In this document: positions 17,481 to 25,186 of the stretch, one piece after another | Layout: each line of letters opens with the position of its first letter | Numbering within the stretch: position 1 is the stretch's first letter | Assembly (NCBI RefSeq): GCF_039614725.1 | Contig: NZ_CP154859.1 | Coordinates: forward strand, 186,001 to 250,000 | Source: Thauera sp. JM12B12 | Lineage (GTDB): Bacteria; Pseudomonadota; Gammaproteobacteria; Burkholderiales; Rhodocyclaceae | Length of the DNA stretch: 64,000 bases | Direction: 5' to 3' | The notes under the pieces: model-generated | Told to the model about the DNA's origin: nothing | The model's database searches: none | What the model saw: the letters and a program-made list of their open reading frames with translations, nothing else | Program-made: the position numbers and the translations under genes

Positions 17481-18887
17481 TCATAGCCTGAGGATCGGTA
17501 GCCTCTTCACCGCCTTGACCAGGATCTTGTAGATGTCGAGGTCGAAGGCCGGGCGGCCGGCCCCCAGGATGTCGGCGAGCGTGCCCTCGTCGGTGGCGGT
17601 GCCGAGCCAGCGCCAGCCGTCGACGACGTGAATGGCCTCGCCTTCGCGCAGGCCGATCGGGCCGGGCCAGGTCCAGTGCTCGACCTTCATCGCGTGCAGG
17701 GCCTCGATCAGGCGCAGGGCGTGGGCCTGGGGGGATTCGCCGCCATGGCAGGCGCCGCGGCAGCGCTTGAGCTGGAAGTCGAAGCAGCGCGCGCCCTGGG
17801 GGGGCTTCTCCAGGCCGAGCAGCGGCGGGCACAGCGCGTGGTCGCGGGCGAGCGCGCGCAGGCGGTTGGTGGCCTCGCGGCGGGTGCGGAAGAAGCCGTA
17901 GAGGTCGTCGCGGCGGCCGAAGTCGAGGTCGGCGGCGTGCACCAGCTCGAGCCGCCAGTCGCCGACGATGTCGGTTGCGAGCCGCCAGGTGCACAGCTCG
18001 CGGTTGCGGCGCAGCTGGCGGTTGTGAGTGGGCTGCAGGCGCTTGACGAGCTCGGCCTCCTTCAGCAGCGCGCCGATCTCTCCGGTGGTCTCGATCCAAT
18101 CGATGTGGCGCACCTGCTGGGAGAGGCTCAGTTCGCGGTCGCTCTGGTGGTCGGCGGCGAAGTGCGACAGCACGCGGCTGCGCAGGCGGGTGCTCTTGCC
18201 GATGTAGAGCGGCAGTTCGCCGCCGCCGTCGGCGTTGCCGCGCTCGCCGTAGAACAGATACACGCCGGGTGTGTCGGGGAGGTCGGCGATCTGTTCGGGG
18301 TCGAGGTGGGGGGGCAGGCTGGGGTGGCCGATGAGCTCGCGCACCACCGCCGCGAGGTGGCCGGGCGGAAAGCGCTCGTGGAGCTTCTGCCAGAACTGCC
18401 ACAGCAGATGGGCGTCGCCGAGCGCACGGTGGCGGTCGGCCACCACCAGGCCGTGGCGCTCGATGAGGTGGTCGAGGCTGTGGCGGCGGTGGTCGGGGAA
18501 CAGCCGGCGCGACAGCTTGACGGTGCACAGCACCTGCGGCCGGATGTCGAGCCCGGCGCGGCGGAAGGCGGCGCGCAGGTGGCCGTGGTCGAAGCGCGCG
18601 TTGTGGGCGATGAAGAGGCGGCCATCGAGACGGTCGAAGACCGCGTCGGCGATGTCCCTGAAGCGCGGCGCGTCGGCGACCATGTCGTCGTCGATGCCGG
18701 TGAGGCGCTGGATGTATTCGGGGATGCGCGATTCCGGGCGCACCAGCGTCGACCACTCGCGCACGCCGTCCTCGTCGACCTGGACGATGCCGATCTCGGT
18801 GATCGATTCGCGTTGAGCGGGACCGCCGGTGGTCTCGATGTCGACGAAGGCGAGACCGCCGGGGAGGTAGCGGGGGAAGGCGTTCAA
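17481..18887 (-). CDS. DnaQ-type 3'-5' exonuclease fused to GIY-YIG endonuclease (Cho/UvrC-like)
   Basis: The protein of about 468 residues has an N-terminal DEDDh exonuclease domain (LAFVDIETTG, AHNARFDHGHLRAAF, HRALGDAHLLW, residues about 10-175), then a GIY-YIG nuclease domain (PGVYLFYGERG...LPLYIGKSTRLRSRV, about 205-290), and a UvrC/Cho-like tail with CFDFQLKRCRGAC. Such fusions are known in bacteria as DEDD exonuclease proteins and probably act in nucleotide excision repair side pathways. Start: no ATG fits; TTG at 18887, 23 bases after the HMA gene stop, precedes the first beta strand. Confidence 0.85.
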   Translation of the reverse strand: MNAFPRYLPGGLAFVDIETTGGPAQRESITEIGIVQVDEDGVREWSTLVRPESRIPEYIQRLTGIDDDMVADAPRFRDIADAVFDRLDGRLFIAHNARFDHGHLRAAFRRAGLDIRPQVLCTVKLSRRLFPDHRRHSLDHLIERHGLVVADRHRALGDAHLLWQFWQKLHERFPPGHLAAVVRELIGHPSLPPHLDPEQIADLPDTPGVYLFYGERGNADGGGELPLYIGKSTRLRSRVLSHFAADHQSDRELSLSQQVRHIDWIETTGEIGALLKEAELVKRLQPTHNRQLRRNRELCTWRLATDIVGDWRLELVHAADLDFGRRDDLYGFFRTRREATNRLRALARDHALCPPLLGLEKPPQGARCFDFQLKRCRGACHGGESPQAHALRLIEALHAMKVEHWTWPGPIGLREGEAIHVVDGWRWLGTATDEGTLADILGAGRPAFDLDIYKILVKAVKRLPILRL

Positions 18888-18910
18888 GGCTCGGGGGCGG
18901 AAGCGCTCGT

Positions 18911-19114
18911 TCAGCGCGCGCCGAAGCCGGCGTCCTCGATCGCCTGGTAGATGTCGGCAGCGGAGACGAAGGCGCCGTGCTCGATGGTCGCGGCCCCGGT
19001 CTCGAGCGAGATCTCGAGGTGGCCGATGCCGGGCAGGTCCTGAATGGCGTTGGTGACGAGGCGCAGGCAGTGCTCGTCGCGCATGCCGGTGATGGTGAGG
19101 GTGGTGGTGTTCAT
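18911..19114 (-). CDS. HMA-fold protein with a degenerate metal site
   Basis: The 67-residue protein has the heavy-metal-associated fold pattern (TLTITGM at start, helix, GIGHLEISLETGAATIEHG, helix, EDAGFGA). In the metal loop, which is normally G-M-x-C-x-x-C, it reads GMRDEHC: the first cysteine is Asp13 and only Cys16 remains. Copper chaperone activity of the usual kind is therefore unlikely. The start at 19114 has a GGAG site ten bases upstream. It lies directly before the exonuclease fusion gene on the same strand. The region upstream is filled by REP and tandem repeats. Confidence 0.75.
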   Translation of the reverse strand: MNTTTLTITGMRDEHCLRLVTNAIQDLPGIGHLEISLETGAATIEHGAFVSAADIYQAIEDAGFGAR

Positions 19115-19215
19115 CGCGTGCTCCGGAAGGGGATGCACGCATCTTGGCGGCAGCGCGGCGTGGCTGCAAGGCAGCCGTCAGACCGCCGGCGGAGCCTGTC
19201 GTGGGAGCGGTTTTC

Positions 19216-19275
19216 GTGGGAGCGGGCTTGCCCGCGAAGATCGGGCGCTGCATTCGCGGGCAAGTCCGCTCCCAC
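19216..19275. repeat. REP-type palindrome pair, copy 1
   Basis: Two inverted arms (19216-19238 and 19253-19275) of the family with core GCGGGCAAGCCCGCTCCCAC; the right arm has T for C in CAAGTCCG. It is intergenic between the glycosyltransferase and HMA genes. A truncated GTGGGAGCGG remnant lies just before it. Confidence 0.85.
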
Positions 19276-19379
19276 AGCCCTCCCACAGCCCTCCCACAGC
19301 CCTCCCACAGCCCTCCCACAGCCCTCCCACAGCCCTCCCACAGCCCTCCCACAGCCCTCCCACAGCCCTCCCACAGCCG
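19270..19379. repeat. Ten tandem copies of an 11-bp unit, TCCCACAGCCC
   Basis: Ten head-to-tail copies with no internal change except the last base. The unit begins in the end of the right REP arm (CTCCCACAG), so the array probably grew from the REP tail by slippage. No coding role is supported, although the array is open in several frames. Confidence 0.95.
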
Positions 19380-19402
19380 GCTCCTGCAGCGTCCGCGGGT
19401 GC

Positions 19403-20557
19403 TCAGGCGCGCACTTCGAGCTGGCGCCGGTAGAGCGCGGCGAGGCGATCGGCCATCAGGGTGTCGGCCCATTCGTGCGCGTAGCAGCGCGCCTCGGTGG
19501 CGAGCTGCTTGCGCAGGCGGTCATCGGCGAGCACGTTCTCGACCACTGCGGCGAAGCCGGCGGGCGCGTCGGGGGCGATGCGCGCCCCGCGCTCGGGCGC
19601 GAGGATGTCGGTGGTGCCCATGGCGGCGAGCGCGACGACCGGCAGGCCGGCGGCCATGGCCTCGAGCAGGACCAGGCCCTGGGTCTCGGTGCGCGAGGCG
19701 AACACGAACACGTCGGCTGCGGCGTAGCAGTCGGGCAGGCGCTTGCGACGCTCGAGGTAGCCGACGAAGCGCACCGTGCCGGCCAGCCCCGCCTGCAGCG
19801 CCTGGCGCTGCAGCGCGGGCGTGGCCGGGCCCTCGCCGGCGACCACGAGCACGAAGTCGGGGCGCTGTGCGCGCAGCCGCGCGGCCACCTCGAGCAGGAA
19901 GCCGATGTTCTTCTCGTGCGCCACGCGACCGATGTAGAGCGCCATCGGCGCGTGCTCGGGGATGTCGTACAGGCGCCGGAAGTGCGCGCCGTCGCCGGCG
20001 GCGAAGTCGCGCACCGGGATGCCGGTGGGCAGGATCTCCATCGGCGTATGCACCCCGTAGCCGGCGAGGCGGTCGCGCATTGCGGTCGAGGGTACGACCA
20101 CCGCATCGACCGCGTTGCACTGCGCACGCGACACCTGCCGGGCGAGCGCGCGCAATGCGGTGGCGGGCAGGAAGGGTGCGTAGTGGTGGAGGTATTCCTC
20201 GAAGAAGGTGTGGTAGGTCAGCAGCACCGGCCGCCGCTGGGCGCGCCCGGCCCGCAGCCCGTAGCGGTGGGCGAGGAAGGGGGTCTGGATGTGAACCAGG
20301 TCGCACCTTTCGGCCTCGCGCAGGACCGCTGCGCGCATCGCCTGCGCGTGCACCAGGCGGTCCTCGGGGTCGAAGGGCAGGCGGCGGCCGGGCACGCGGA
20401 CGACGTCGGCGGCGTCCGCCTCGTCGCCATAGCGCGGCGCCACCAGGCGCACCGCGACATCCTGGGCAGCGAGCGCACGGCGGAAGGTGGCGATCGAGGT
20501 CGAGACCCCGTTCACACGTGGAAAGTAGACGTCGGACACCATCAGCACGCGGATCAT
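19403..20557 (-). CDS. GT4-family glycosyltransferase
   Basis: The 384-residue protein has the GT-B layout: N-terminal donor/acceptor domain with MVSDVYFPRVNGVSTSI, then ALYIGRVAHEKNIGFLLE, VVAGEGP, and the E-x7-E region SRTETQGLVLLEAMAAGLP. It resembles alpha-glucosyl/mannosyltransferases that decorate glycolipids, such as glycosyl-diglyceride synthases. It is probably peripheral at the inner membrane. The ATG at 20557 is preferred because it starts at the first beta strand; the frame is open to 20662. The gene stands alone and is divergent from the CBS-GGDEF-EAL gene. Confidence 0.85.
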   Translation of the reverse strand: MIRVLMVSDVYFPRVNGVSTSIATFRRALAAQDVAVRLVAPRYGDEADAADVVRVPGRRLPFDPEDRLVHAQAMRAAVLREAERCDLVHIQTPFLAHRYGLRAGRAQRRPVLLTYHTFFEEYLHHYAPFLPATALRALARQVSRAQCNAVDAVVVPSTAMRDRLAGYGVHTPMEILPTGIPVRDFAAGDGAHFRRLYDIPEHAPMALYIGRVAHEKNIGFLLEVAARLRAQRPDFVLVVAGEGPATPALQRQALQAGLAGTVRFVGYLERRKRLPDCYAAADVFVFASRTETQGLVLLEAMAAGLPVVALAAMGTTDILAPERGARIAPDAPAGFAAVVENVLADDRLRKQLATEARCYAHEWADTLMADRLAALYRRQLEVRA

Positions 20558-20719
20558 GGATCGAGCATGCGGGGTGTGTGTTACTGCACGGTGAAGGCAA
20601 GGTTGCCGGGGCGACCGACCCAGGCCGGCAGGCTTGGGTGCGACAATGCGTATCTTTTTCACTCAGGCGATCGCGATCGCGGCCGTTAACGCCCGATATC
20701 GAGTTCCCTGCCCGTGCCC

Positions 20720-23287
20720 ATGAACTATCGCGACCCTCCCCCGCTGCTCGACGACCTCGCGCTGCCCCGCTCGCCTGCCGACGAGGTCTGCGTCGGCACA
20801 ATCATCGGCCGCGACCTGCTCGAGTGTGGGCCCGGGGTGCCGCTGCACGAGGCTGCGCGCCGCATGAGCGAGCGCCGCGTGAGCTCCATCCTCGTCGTCG
20901 AGGACGACACCGTGCTCGGCATCTGGACCGAGCGCGACGCCCTCGCGGTCGACTTCGACAACCCCGCCAATTTCGCGCTCGCCGTGCGCGAGGCGATGAG
21001 TGCGCCGGTGCGCACGGTGCCGGCCTCCACGCCGCTGAACGAGCTCACCGTGCGTTTTCGCGAGGAGCATCTGCGCCACCTGCTGGTGGTGGATGAGGAC
21101 GGACGGCGGCTCGGCATCGTGTCGCAATCGGATGTGGTGCTGAACCAGGGCATCGAGCATTACCTCAAGCTGCGCAAGGTGGATTCGCTGGTCAAGGACG
21201 GCCTGCATGCGCTGCCGGCCACGGCCCGCATCGGCGAGGCGGCGCGCTGCATGCGCGAGGGCGGGCTGGATTCGGTGGTGGTGGACTTCGGTCGCGAAGC
21301 CGCCGCCACGGCCGAGGGCCGTTTCGGCATCGTCACCGAGCGCGACGTCACCCGCCTGGTGGCAAACCGCGCCGGCGACCGTCCGCTGGGCGAGCTCGCC
21401 ACCCGGCCGCTGGTGGTGTGCGCTGCGGACGACAGCCTGTACCGCGTGCGCACCCGACTCACCGAACGACGCATCCGCCACATCGGCGTACTCGATGCCG
21501 ACGGCGAGCTGGTCGACCTGATCAGCTTCAAGGACATCCTCAGCGGCATGGAGCTGGCGTACGTGCACGAGCTCCAGCACGCCCTGCGCGCGCGCGACCA
21601 GGCGCTGAGCTCCTCGCAGCGCAGCCTCTACCTCGCCGAGAAGGTCATCGAGAGCTCGCTCGAGGGCATCATGGTCACCGACGCCCATGCCCGCATCCTG
21701 TCGGTGAATCCGGCCTTCACGCGCATGACCGGCTACAGCGCCGAGGAGGTGATCGGGCTCAATCCCTCGCTGCTCAACTCCGGGCGCCAGAGCCCGGCCT
21801 TCTACGCCCGCATGTGGGAGAGCCTGCTGCAGGACGGCCAATGGCAGGGCGAGGTGTGGAACCGGCGCAAGACCGGCGAGCTGTACCCGCAGCTGCTGCA
21901 CATCACCGCGATCCGCGACCGCGACGGCGCGCTGACCCACTACGCGGCGCTGTTTACCGACATCAGCCGGCTCAAGGAGACCGAGGCACGCATCCGCGAC
22001 CTCGCCTACTACGACCCGCTCACCGGCCTGCCCAATCGCCGCCTGCTCGAGGACCGTCTGCAGGTCGAGCTCGCCCATGCCGCACGCCTGCGCTGCCGGC
22101 TGGCGGTGATGTTCGTGGACCTCGACCGTTTCAAACGCATCAACGACAGCCTGGGCCACGAGGTCGGCGACAAGCTGCTGGTCGAGATCGCCCATCGCCT
22201 GCGCGCAAACCTGCGCGAGGACGACACCGTCGCGCGCATGGGCGGCGACGAATTCCTGGTCATCCTCAACAACCTCGCCGGGCCCGACGAGGCAGCCATG
22301 ATGGCGCGCCGGCTGGTGGGCGCGCTGCGGCGCCCGGTGCACATCGAAGGCCGCGAGCTGGTGGTCACGACCAGCCTGGGCATCAGCATCTATCCGGACG
22401 ACTCGCAGGACGCCAACACCCTCGTCAAGCACGCCGACGTGGCGATGTACCGCGCCAAGGACGAGGGCCGCAACAGCTTCCAGCTCTTCGAGCCGGCGAT
22501 GAACGCGCGCAGCCTGGAGCACCTGGCGCTGGAGACCGCACTGCACCGCGCGCTGCCGCGCAACGAGCTGCTGCTGCACTTCCAGCCGCTGGTGAATGCC
22601 GAAGACGCTTCGCTGGTCGCGGTCGAGGCCTTGCTGCGCTGGCAGCACCCCGATCTCGACCTGGTGTCGCCGGCGGACTTCATCCCGCTCGCCGAGGACA
22701 CCGGGCTGATCGTGCCGATCGGCGAATGGGTGCTGCGCAGCGCGTGCGAACGCCACCGCGAGTGGCGCGAGGCTGGGGGCGGGCCGCTGCGCATGATGGT
22801 GAACATCTCCGCACGCCAGTTCCGCGACGAGGGCTTCGCGGCGATGGTCGGCGGCGTGCTCGCGGCAACCGCGATGCCACCCGAGTGCCTGACCCTGGAG
22901 CTGACCGAGAGCATGCTGATGGACGGCACCGAGCGCGCGATCGCCCGCCTCGCGCAGCTGCGCGCGCTCGGCGTCGGCCTGGCGATCGACGACTTCGGCA
23001 CCGGCCACTCATCGCTCGCCTACCTCAAGCGCTTCCCGATCGACGAACTCAAGATCGACCGCCTGTTCGTGCGTGGCATCGACCGCAACGTGCGCGACGC
23101 GGCCCTGGTGTCGGCGATCATCTCGCTCGGCCACAGCCTCGGGCTGCGCGTCGTGGCCGAGGGCGTCGAGACGCCGGGGCATCTGAAGGTGCTGCAGAGC
23201 GAAGGCTGCGACATCGCCCAGGGCTTCCACTTCAGCCGGCCGCTGCCGTGGGAGGACTTCGTCGCGGACTACGGCCCGCGCGCCTGA
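20720..23287 (+). CDS. CBS-PAS-GGDEF-EAL c-di-GMP protein
   Basis: The 855-residue soluble protein has four CBS motifs in two pairs (residues about 25-275), a PAS domain (about 305-420, VIESSLEGIMVTDAHARILS), a GGDEF domain (MGGDEF near 507) and an EAL domain (VEALLRW near 634; DDFGTGHSSLAYLKRFPID). Both catalytic motifs are intact. CBS pairs usually bind adenine nucleotides or SAM, so c-di-GMP turnover may respond to energy state. A GTG six bases upstream is an alternative start. There is no membrane segment. REP repeats follow its stop. Confidence 0.9.
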   Translation: MNYRDPPPLLDDLALPRSPADEVCVGTIIGRDLLECGPGVPLHEAARRMSERRVSSILVVEDDTVLGIWTERDALAVDFDNPANFALAVREAMSAPVRTVPASTPLNELTVRFREEHLRHLLVVDEDGRRLGIVSQSDVVLNQGIEHYLKLRKVDSLVKDGLHALPATARIGEAARCMREGGLDSVVVDFGREAAATAEGRFGIVTERDVTRLVANRAGDRPLGELATRPLVVCAADDSLYRVRTRLTERRIRHIGVLDADGELVDLISFKDILSGMELAYVHELQHALRARDQALSSSQRSLYLAEKVIESSLEGIMVTDAHARILSVNPAFTRMTGYSAEEVIGLNPSLLNSGRQSPAFYARMWESLLQDGQWQGEVWNRRKTGELYPQLLHITAIRDRDGALTHYAALFTDISRLKETEARIRDLAYYDPLTGLPNRRLLEDRLQVELAHAARLRCRLAVMFVDLDRFKRINDSLGHEVGDKLLVEIAHRLRANLREDDTVARMGGDEFLVILNNLAGPDEAAMMARRLVGALRRPVHIEGRELVVTTSLGISIYPDDSQDANTLVKHADVAMYRAKDEGRNSFQLFEPAMNARSLEHLALETALHRALPRNELLLHFQPLVNAEDASLVAVEALLRWQHPDLDLVSPADFIPLAEDTGLIVPIGEWVLRSACERHREWREAGGGPLRMMVNISARQFRDEGFAAMVGGVLAATAMPPECLTLELTESMLMDGTERAIARLAQLRALGVGLAIDDFGTGHSSLAYLKRFPIDELKIDRLFVRGIDRNVRDAALVSAIISLGHSLGLRVVAEGVETPGHLKVLQSEGCDIAQGFHFSRPLPWEDFVADYGPRA

Positions 23288-23333
23288 GCGCGAGCGCTTT
23301 CGTGGGAGCAACTGTCCGTGGGAGCACCTGCCT

Positions 23334-23401
23334 GTGGGAGCGGGCTTGCCCGCGAAAGCGGCGCCTGCTCTAGCGACATTCGCGAGCAAGCCCGCTCCCA
23401 C
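23334..23401. repeat. REP-type palindrome pair, copy 2
   Basis: Inverted arms at 23334-23356 and 23379-23401 with the common core; the right arm has GCGAGCAAG instead of GCGGGCAAG. Two shorter GTGGGAGCA fragments precede it. It lies between convergent genes. Confidence 0.85.
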
Positions 23402-23404
23402 GGC

Positions 23405-23445
23405 GATCAATGGGGTCAGACCCCATTGATCCGACCCCATTGATC
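23405..23445. repeat. GATCAATGGGGTC palindrome with an extra third arm
   Basis: Thirteen-base perfect arms GATCAATGGGGTC and GACCCCATTGATC around one A (23405-23431), then a second copy of the right arm at 23433-23445. It lies directly after the REP pair. A shorter version occurs at 25209. The GGGGTCAGACCCC core resembles boxes found near RAYT/REP-type mobile sequences, which is recollection only. Confidence 0.85.
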
Positions 23446-23454
23446 CGTGCTCGC

Positions 23455-24303
23455 TCAGCGTGCGGCGTCGTTGTGGAAGGCGCGCGTGGCCTCGCGTACG
23501 CGCGCGTCGCCGGCGTCCAGCGCCCGCCAGGCGTCGCGCACGGCCTGCGGGCCGTAGTGGCGCTCGAGCCGGCGCACGGTGAAGTGGCCGCGGCTCACGT
23601 CCTGGAAGTGGGTCATGAACATCAGGTTGATGGTCGCGCCGGCCGCGGCGCCGATGCCGGGCACCAGCATGCCGGCGGCCTTCTGCGTGAGCTGCACCTT
23701 GTAGCGCGCGGCGACCATCGTGATCAGCCGCGCCAGCGCCGGCGCGCCCTCGCTGCTCAGGCCGCGCTGCGCGAAATGGCGCGCGGCCTCCGACACCGTG
23801 CTGGCGAGCGCGGCGCGCACCGCGTAGTAGCCCGATTCGGTGGCGTCGTCACTCTTCGCGTTGCCGCCGAGCGCGAACACCTCGAGCGCCGCCAGCCGCG
23901 CCTGCGCGTCGGAGATGTCCTCGCCTTCGCCGCGCGCGATGTCGAGGATCGCGCGCATGATCAACACCGTCGACAACGGGATTTCGACCGTCAGCCCGGC
24001 CAGGCCGAAGGCGCCGCCGCCTGCGCCGCTTACCGACCCGAGCAGCTTGTGCAGGCGCGGCGAGGCTTCGCGCGGGGCGGGCTGCAGCGTCCGCGCCGCG
24101 GTGTCCATCGCCTTCAGCAGCGCATCGTGCGCCAGCGCGCCGACCTTGCCGCGCCAGCTTTGTGGCAGCCGGGCCATGCCCTTCTCGAGTGGGCTGCCGA
24201 TGAAGCTCGACAGCCGCGCGGCCAGGCTGGGGCGTTCGAGGAGCGTGCGCGCTTCGGCCAGCGCGCGCAGGTCGGCGTCGGCGAGGAAGATCGGCTGGGT
24301 CAT
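23455..24303 (-). CDS. EcsC family protein
   Basis: The 282-residue protein fits the EcsC family, named after the third gene of the Bacillus ecs locus and of unknown function. Visible features are glycine-rich hydrophobic stretches (LLGSVSGAGGGAFGLAGLTVEIPLS around residue 95 and AAGMLVPGIGAAAGATINLMFM near 220) that may associate with the membrane. The ATG at 24303 has a GGAG site 11 bases upstream; an open extension upstream runs through REP sequence and is rejected. It stands alone between repeat-rich gaps. Confidence 0.75.
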   Translation of the reverse strand: MTQPIFLADADLRALAEARTLLERPSLAARLSSFIGSPLEKGMARLPQSWRGKVGALAHDALLKAMDTAARTLQPAPREASPRLHKLLGSVSGAGGGAFGLAGLTVEIPLSTVLIMRAILDIARGEGEDISDAQARLAALEVFALGGNAKSDDATESGYYAVRAALASTVSEAARHFAQRGLSSEGAPALARLITMVAARYKVQLTQKAAGMLVPGIGAAAGATINLMFMTHFQDVSRGHFTVRRLERHYGPQAVRDAWRALDAGDARVREATRAFHNDAAR

Positions 24304-24381
24304 GGTGGTGGGGCTCCAGTCGGTAGCGTGCGTCACGTTCGCTGAGACGTTGCCGCGGCGCCGCGCGTTCCCGAGGGTTTC

Positions 24382-24449
24382 GTGGGAGCGGCCTTGGCCG
24401 CGAATGAGGCGCCTGGTCTTGCGACGTTCGCGGGCAAGCCCGCTCCCAC
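24382..24449. repeat. REP-type palindrome pair, copy 3
   Basis: Left arm 24382-24404 is a variant (GCGGCCTTGGCCGCGAA); right arm 24427-24449 is the consensus. A short third fragment GTTGCTCCCACAGG follows. It occupies the gap between the FrnE-like and EcsC genes. Confidence 0.85.
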
Positions 24450-24508
24450 AGGCAGTTGCTCCCACAGGGCGTTGTGCGTGCGCTCGCCTCCCGCAGGGCC
24501 TCGTGCGC

Positions 24509-25186
24509 TCAGGACGGCTTGCCGGTCTCGAGCGACTGCAGGATCGCCGCGCCCAGCACCGCAGCCGACTGCGCGCCCGACAGCGCCATCTTGCGGTTGA
24601 GGATGAAGAAGGGCACGCCCTCGATGCCCTGCCGGCGCACGCCCTCGGCCATCCGCTTCACCTTGTCTTCCTCGCCGCGGCCCGCGAGCCATTCGCGCAC
24701 CGCCTCGCGGCGCTCACCGTTGGCGGCGGCGATGTCGGCCAGCGTGTCGAGGTCGCCGATGTCGCGGCCTTCCTGGAAATGCGCGGCGAACAGGGCCTGC
24801 GCCAGGGCCTGGATGCGCTCCGGCTTCTGGCCGTGGGCCTGGGCGCGGTACATCAGGCGGTGGGCGGCGAGGGTGTTGGGCCGGGTCTGGATGCGCTCGA
24901 AAGCGTAGACCAGGCCGTCGTCCGCGGCCACGGCACGCACCTTGTCGAGCACCGCCTCGGCCTTGATCGGGCCGCCGAACTTGGCCTCGAGGAATGCGCG
25001 GTAGGGCTCGCCCGCGGCCGGCGTGTCCGGGTTGAGGAAGAAGGGCAGCCAGTTGACGCGTACCGCGAGGTCGGGGCGCGACGCCTTCAGCTCGGCCAGC
25101 GCGCGGTCCAGGCGCACCTTGCCGAGGAAGCACCAGGGGCAGACGAAGTCGGAAACGAGGTCGATGTCGAGGGTCATGGGTGGCAT
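24509..25186 (-). CDS. FrnE-like DsbA-family oxidoreductase
   Basis: The 225-residue protein opens with IDLVSDFVCPWCFLGKVRLDR: a C-P-W-C redox pair at residues 16 and 19 of a thioredoxin fold, with the long helical insert and cis-proline region GVPFFILN of the FrnE/2-hydroxychromene-2-carboxylate-isomerase group. No signal peptide, so it is cytosolic. The start at 25186 overlaps the stop of the U32 gene as TGATG, supporting this ATG over the one at 25177 and coupling the two genes. FrnE proteins are linked to oxidative-stress tolerance. Confidence 0.85.
   Translation of the reverse strand: MPPMTLDIDLVSDFVCPWCFLGKVRLDRALAELKASRPDLAVRVNWLPFFLNPDTPAAGEPYRAFLEAKFGGPIKAEAVLDKVRAVAADDGLVYAFERIQTRPNTLAAHRLMYRAQAHGQKPERIQALAQALFAAHFQEGRDIGDLDTLADIAAANGERREAVREWLAGRGEEDKVKRMAEGVRRQGIEGVPFFILNRKMALSGAQSAAVLGAAILQSLETGKPS

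Noticed and set aside
17452..18756. 434-residue minus-strand frame rich in arginine and proline
   Set aside because: Alternative frame of the exonuclease fusion gene; no motif is visible and composition is typical of a GC shadow.
19270..19379. CRISPR array
   Set aside because: The units are 11 bp, contiguous and without spacers; no cas gene is nearby.
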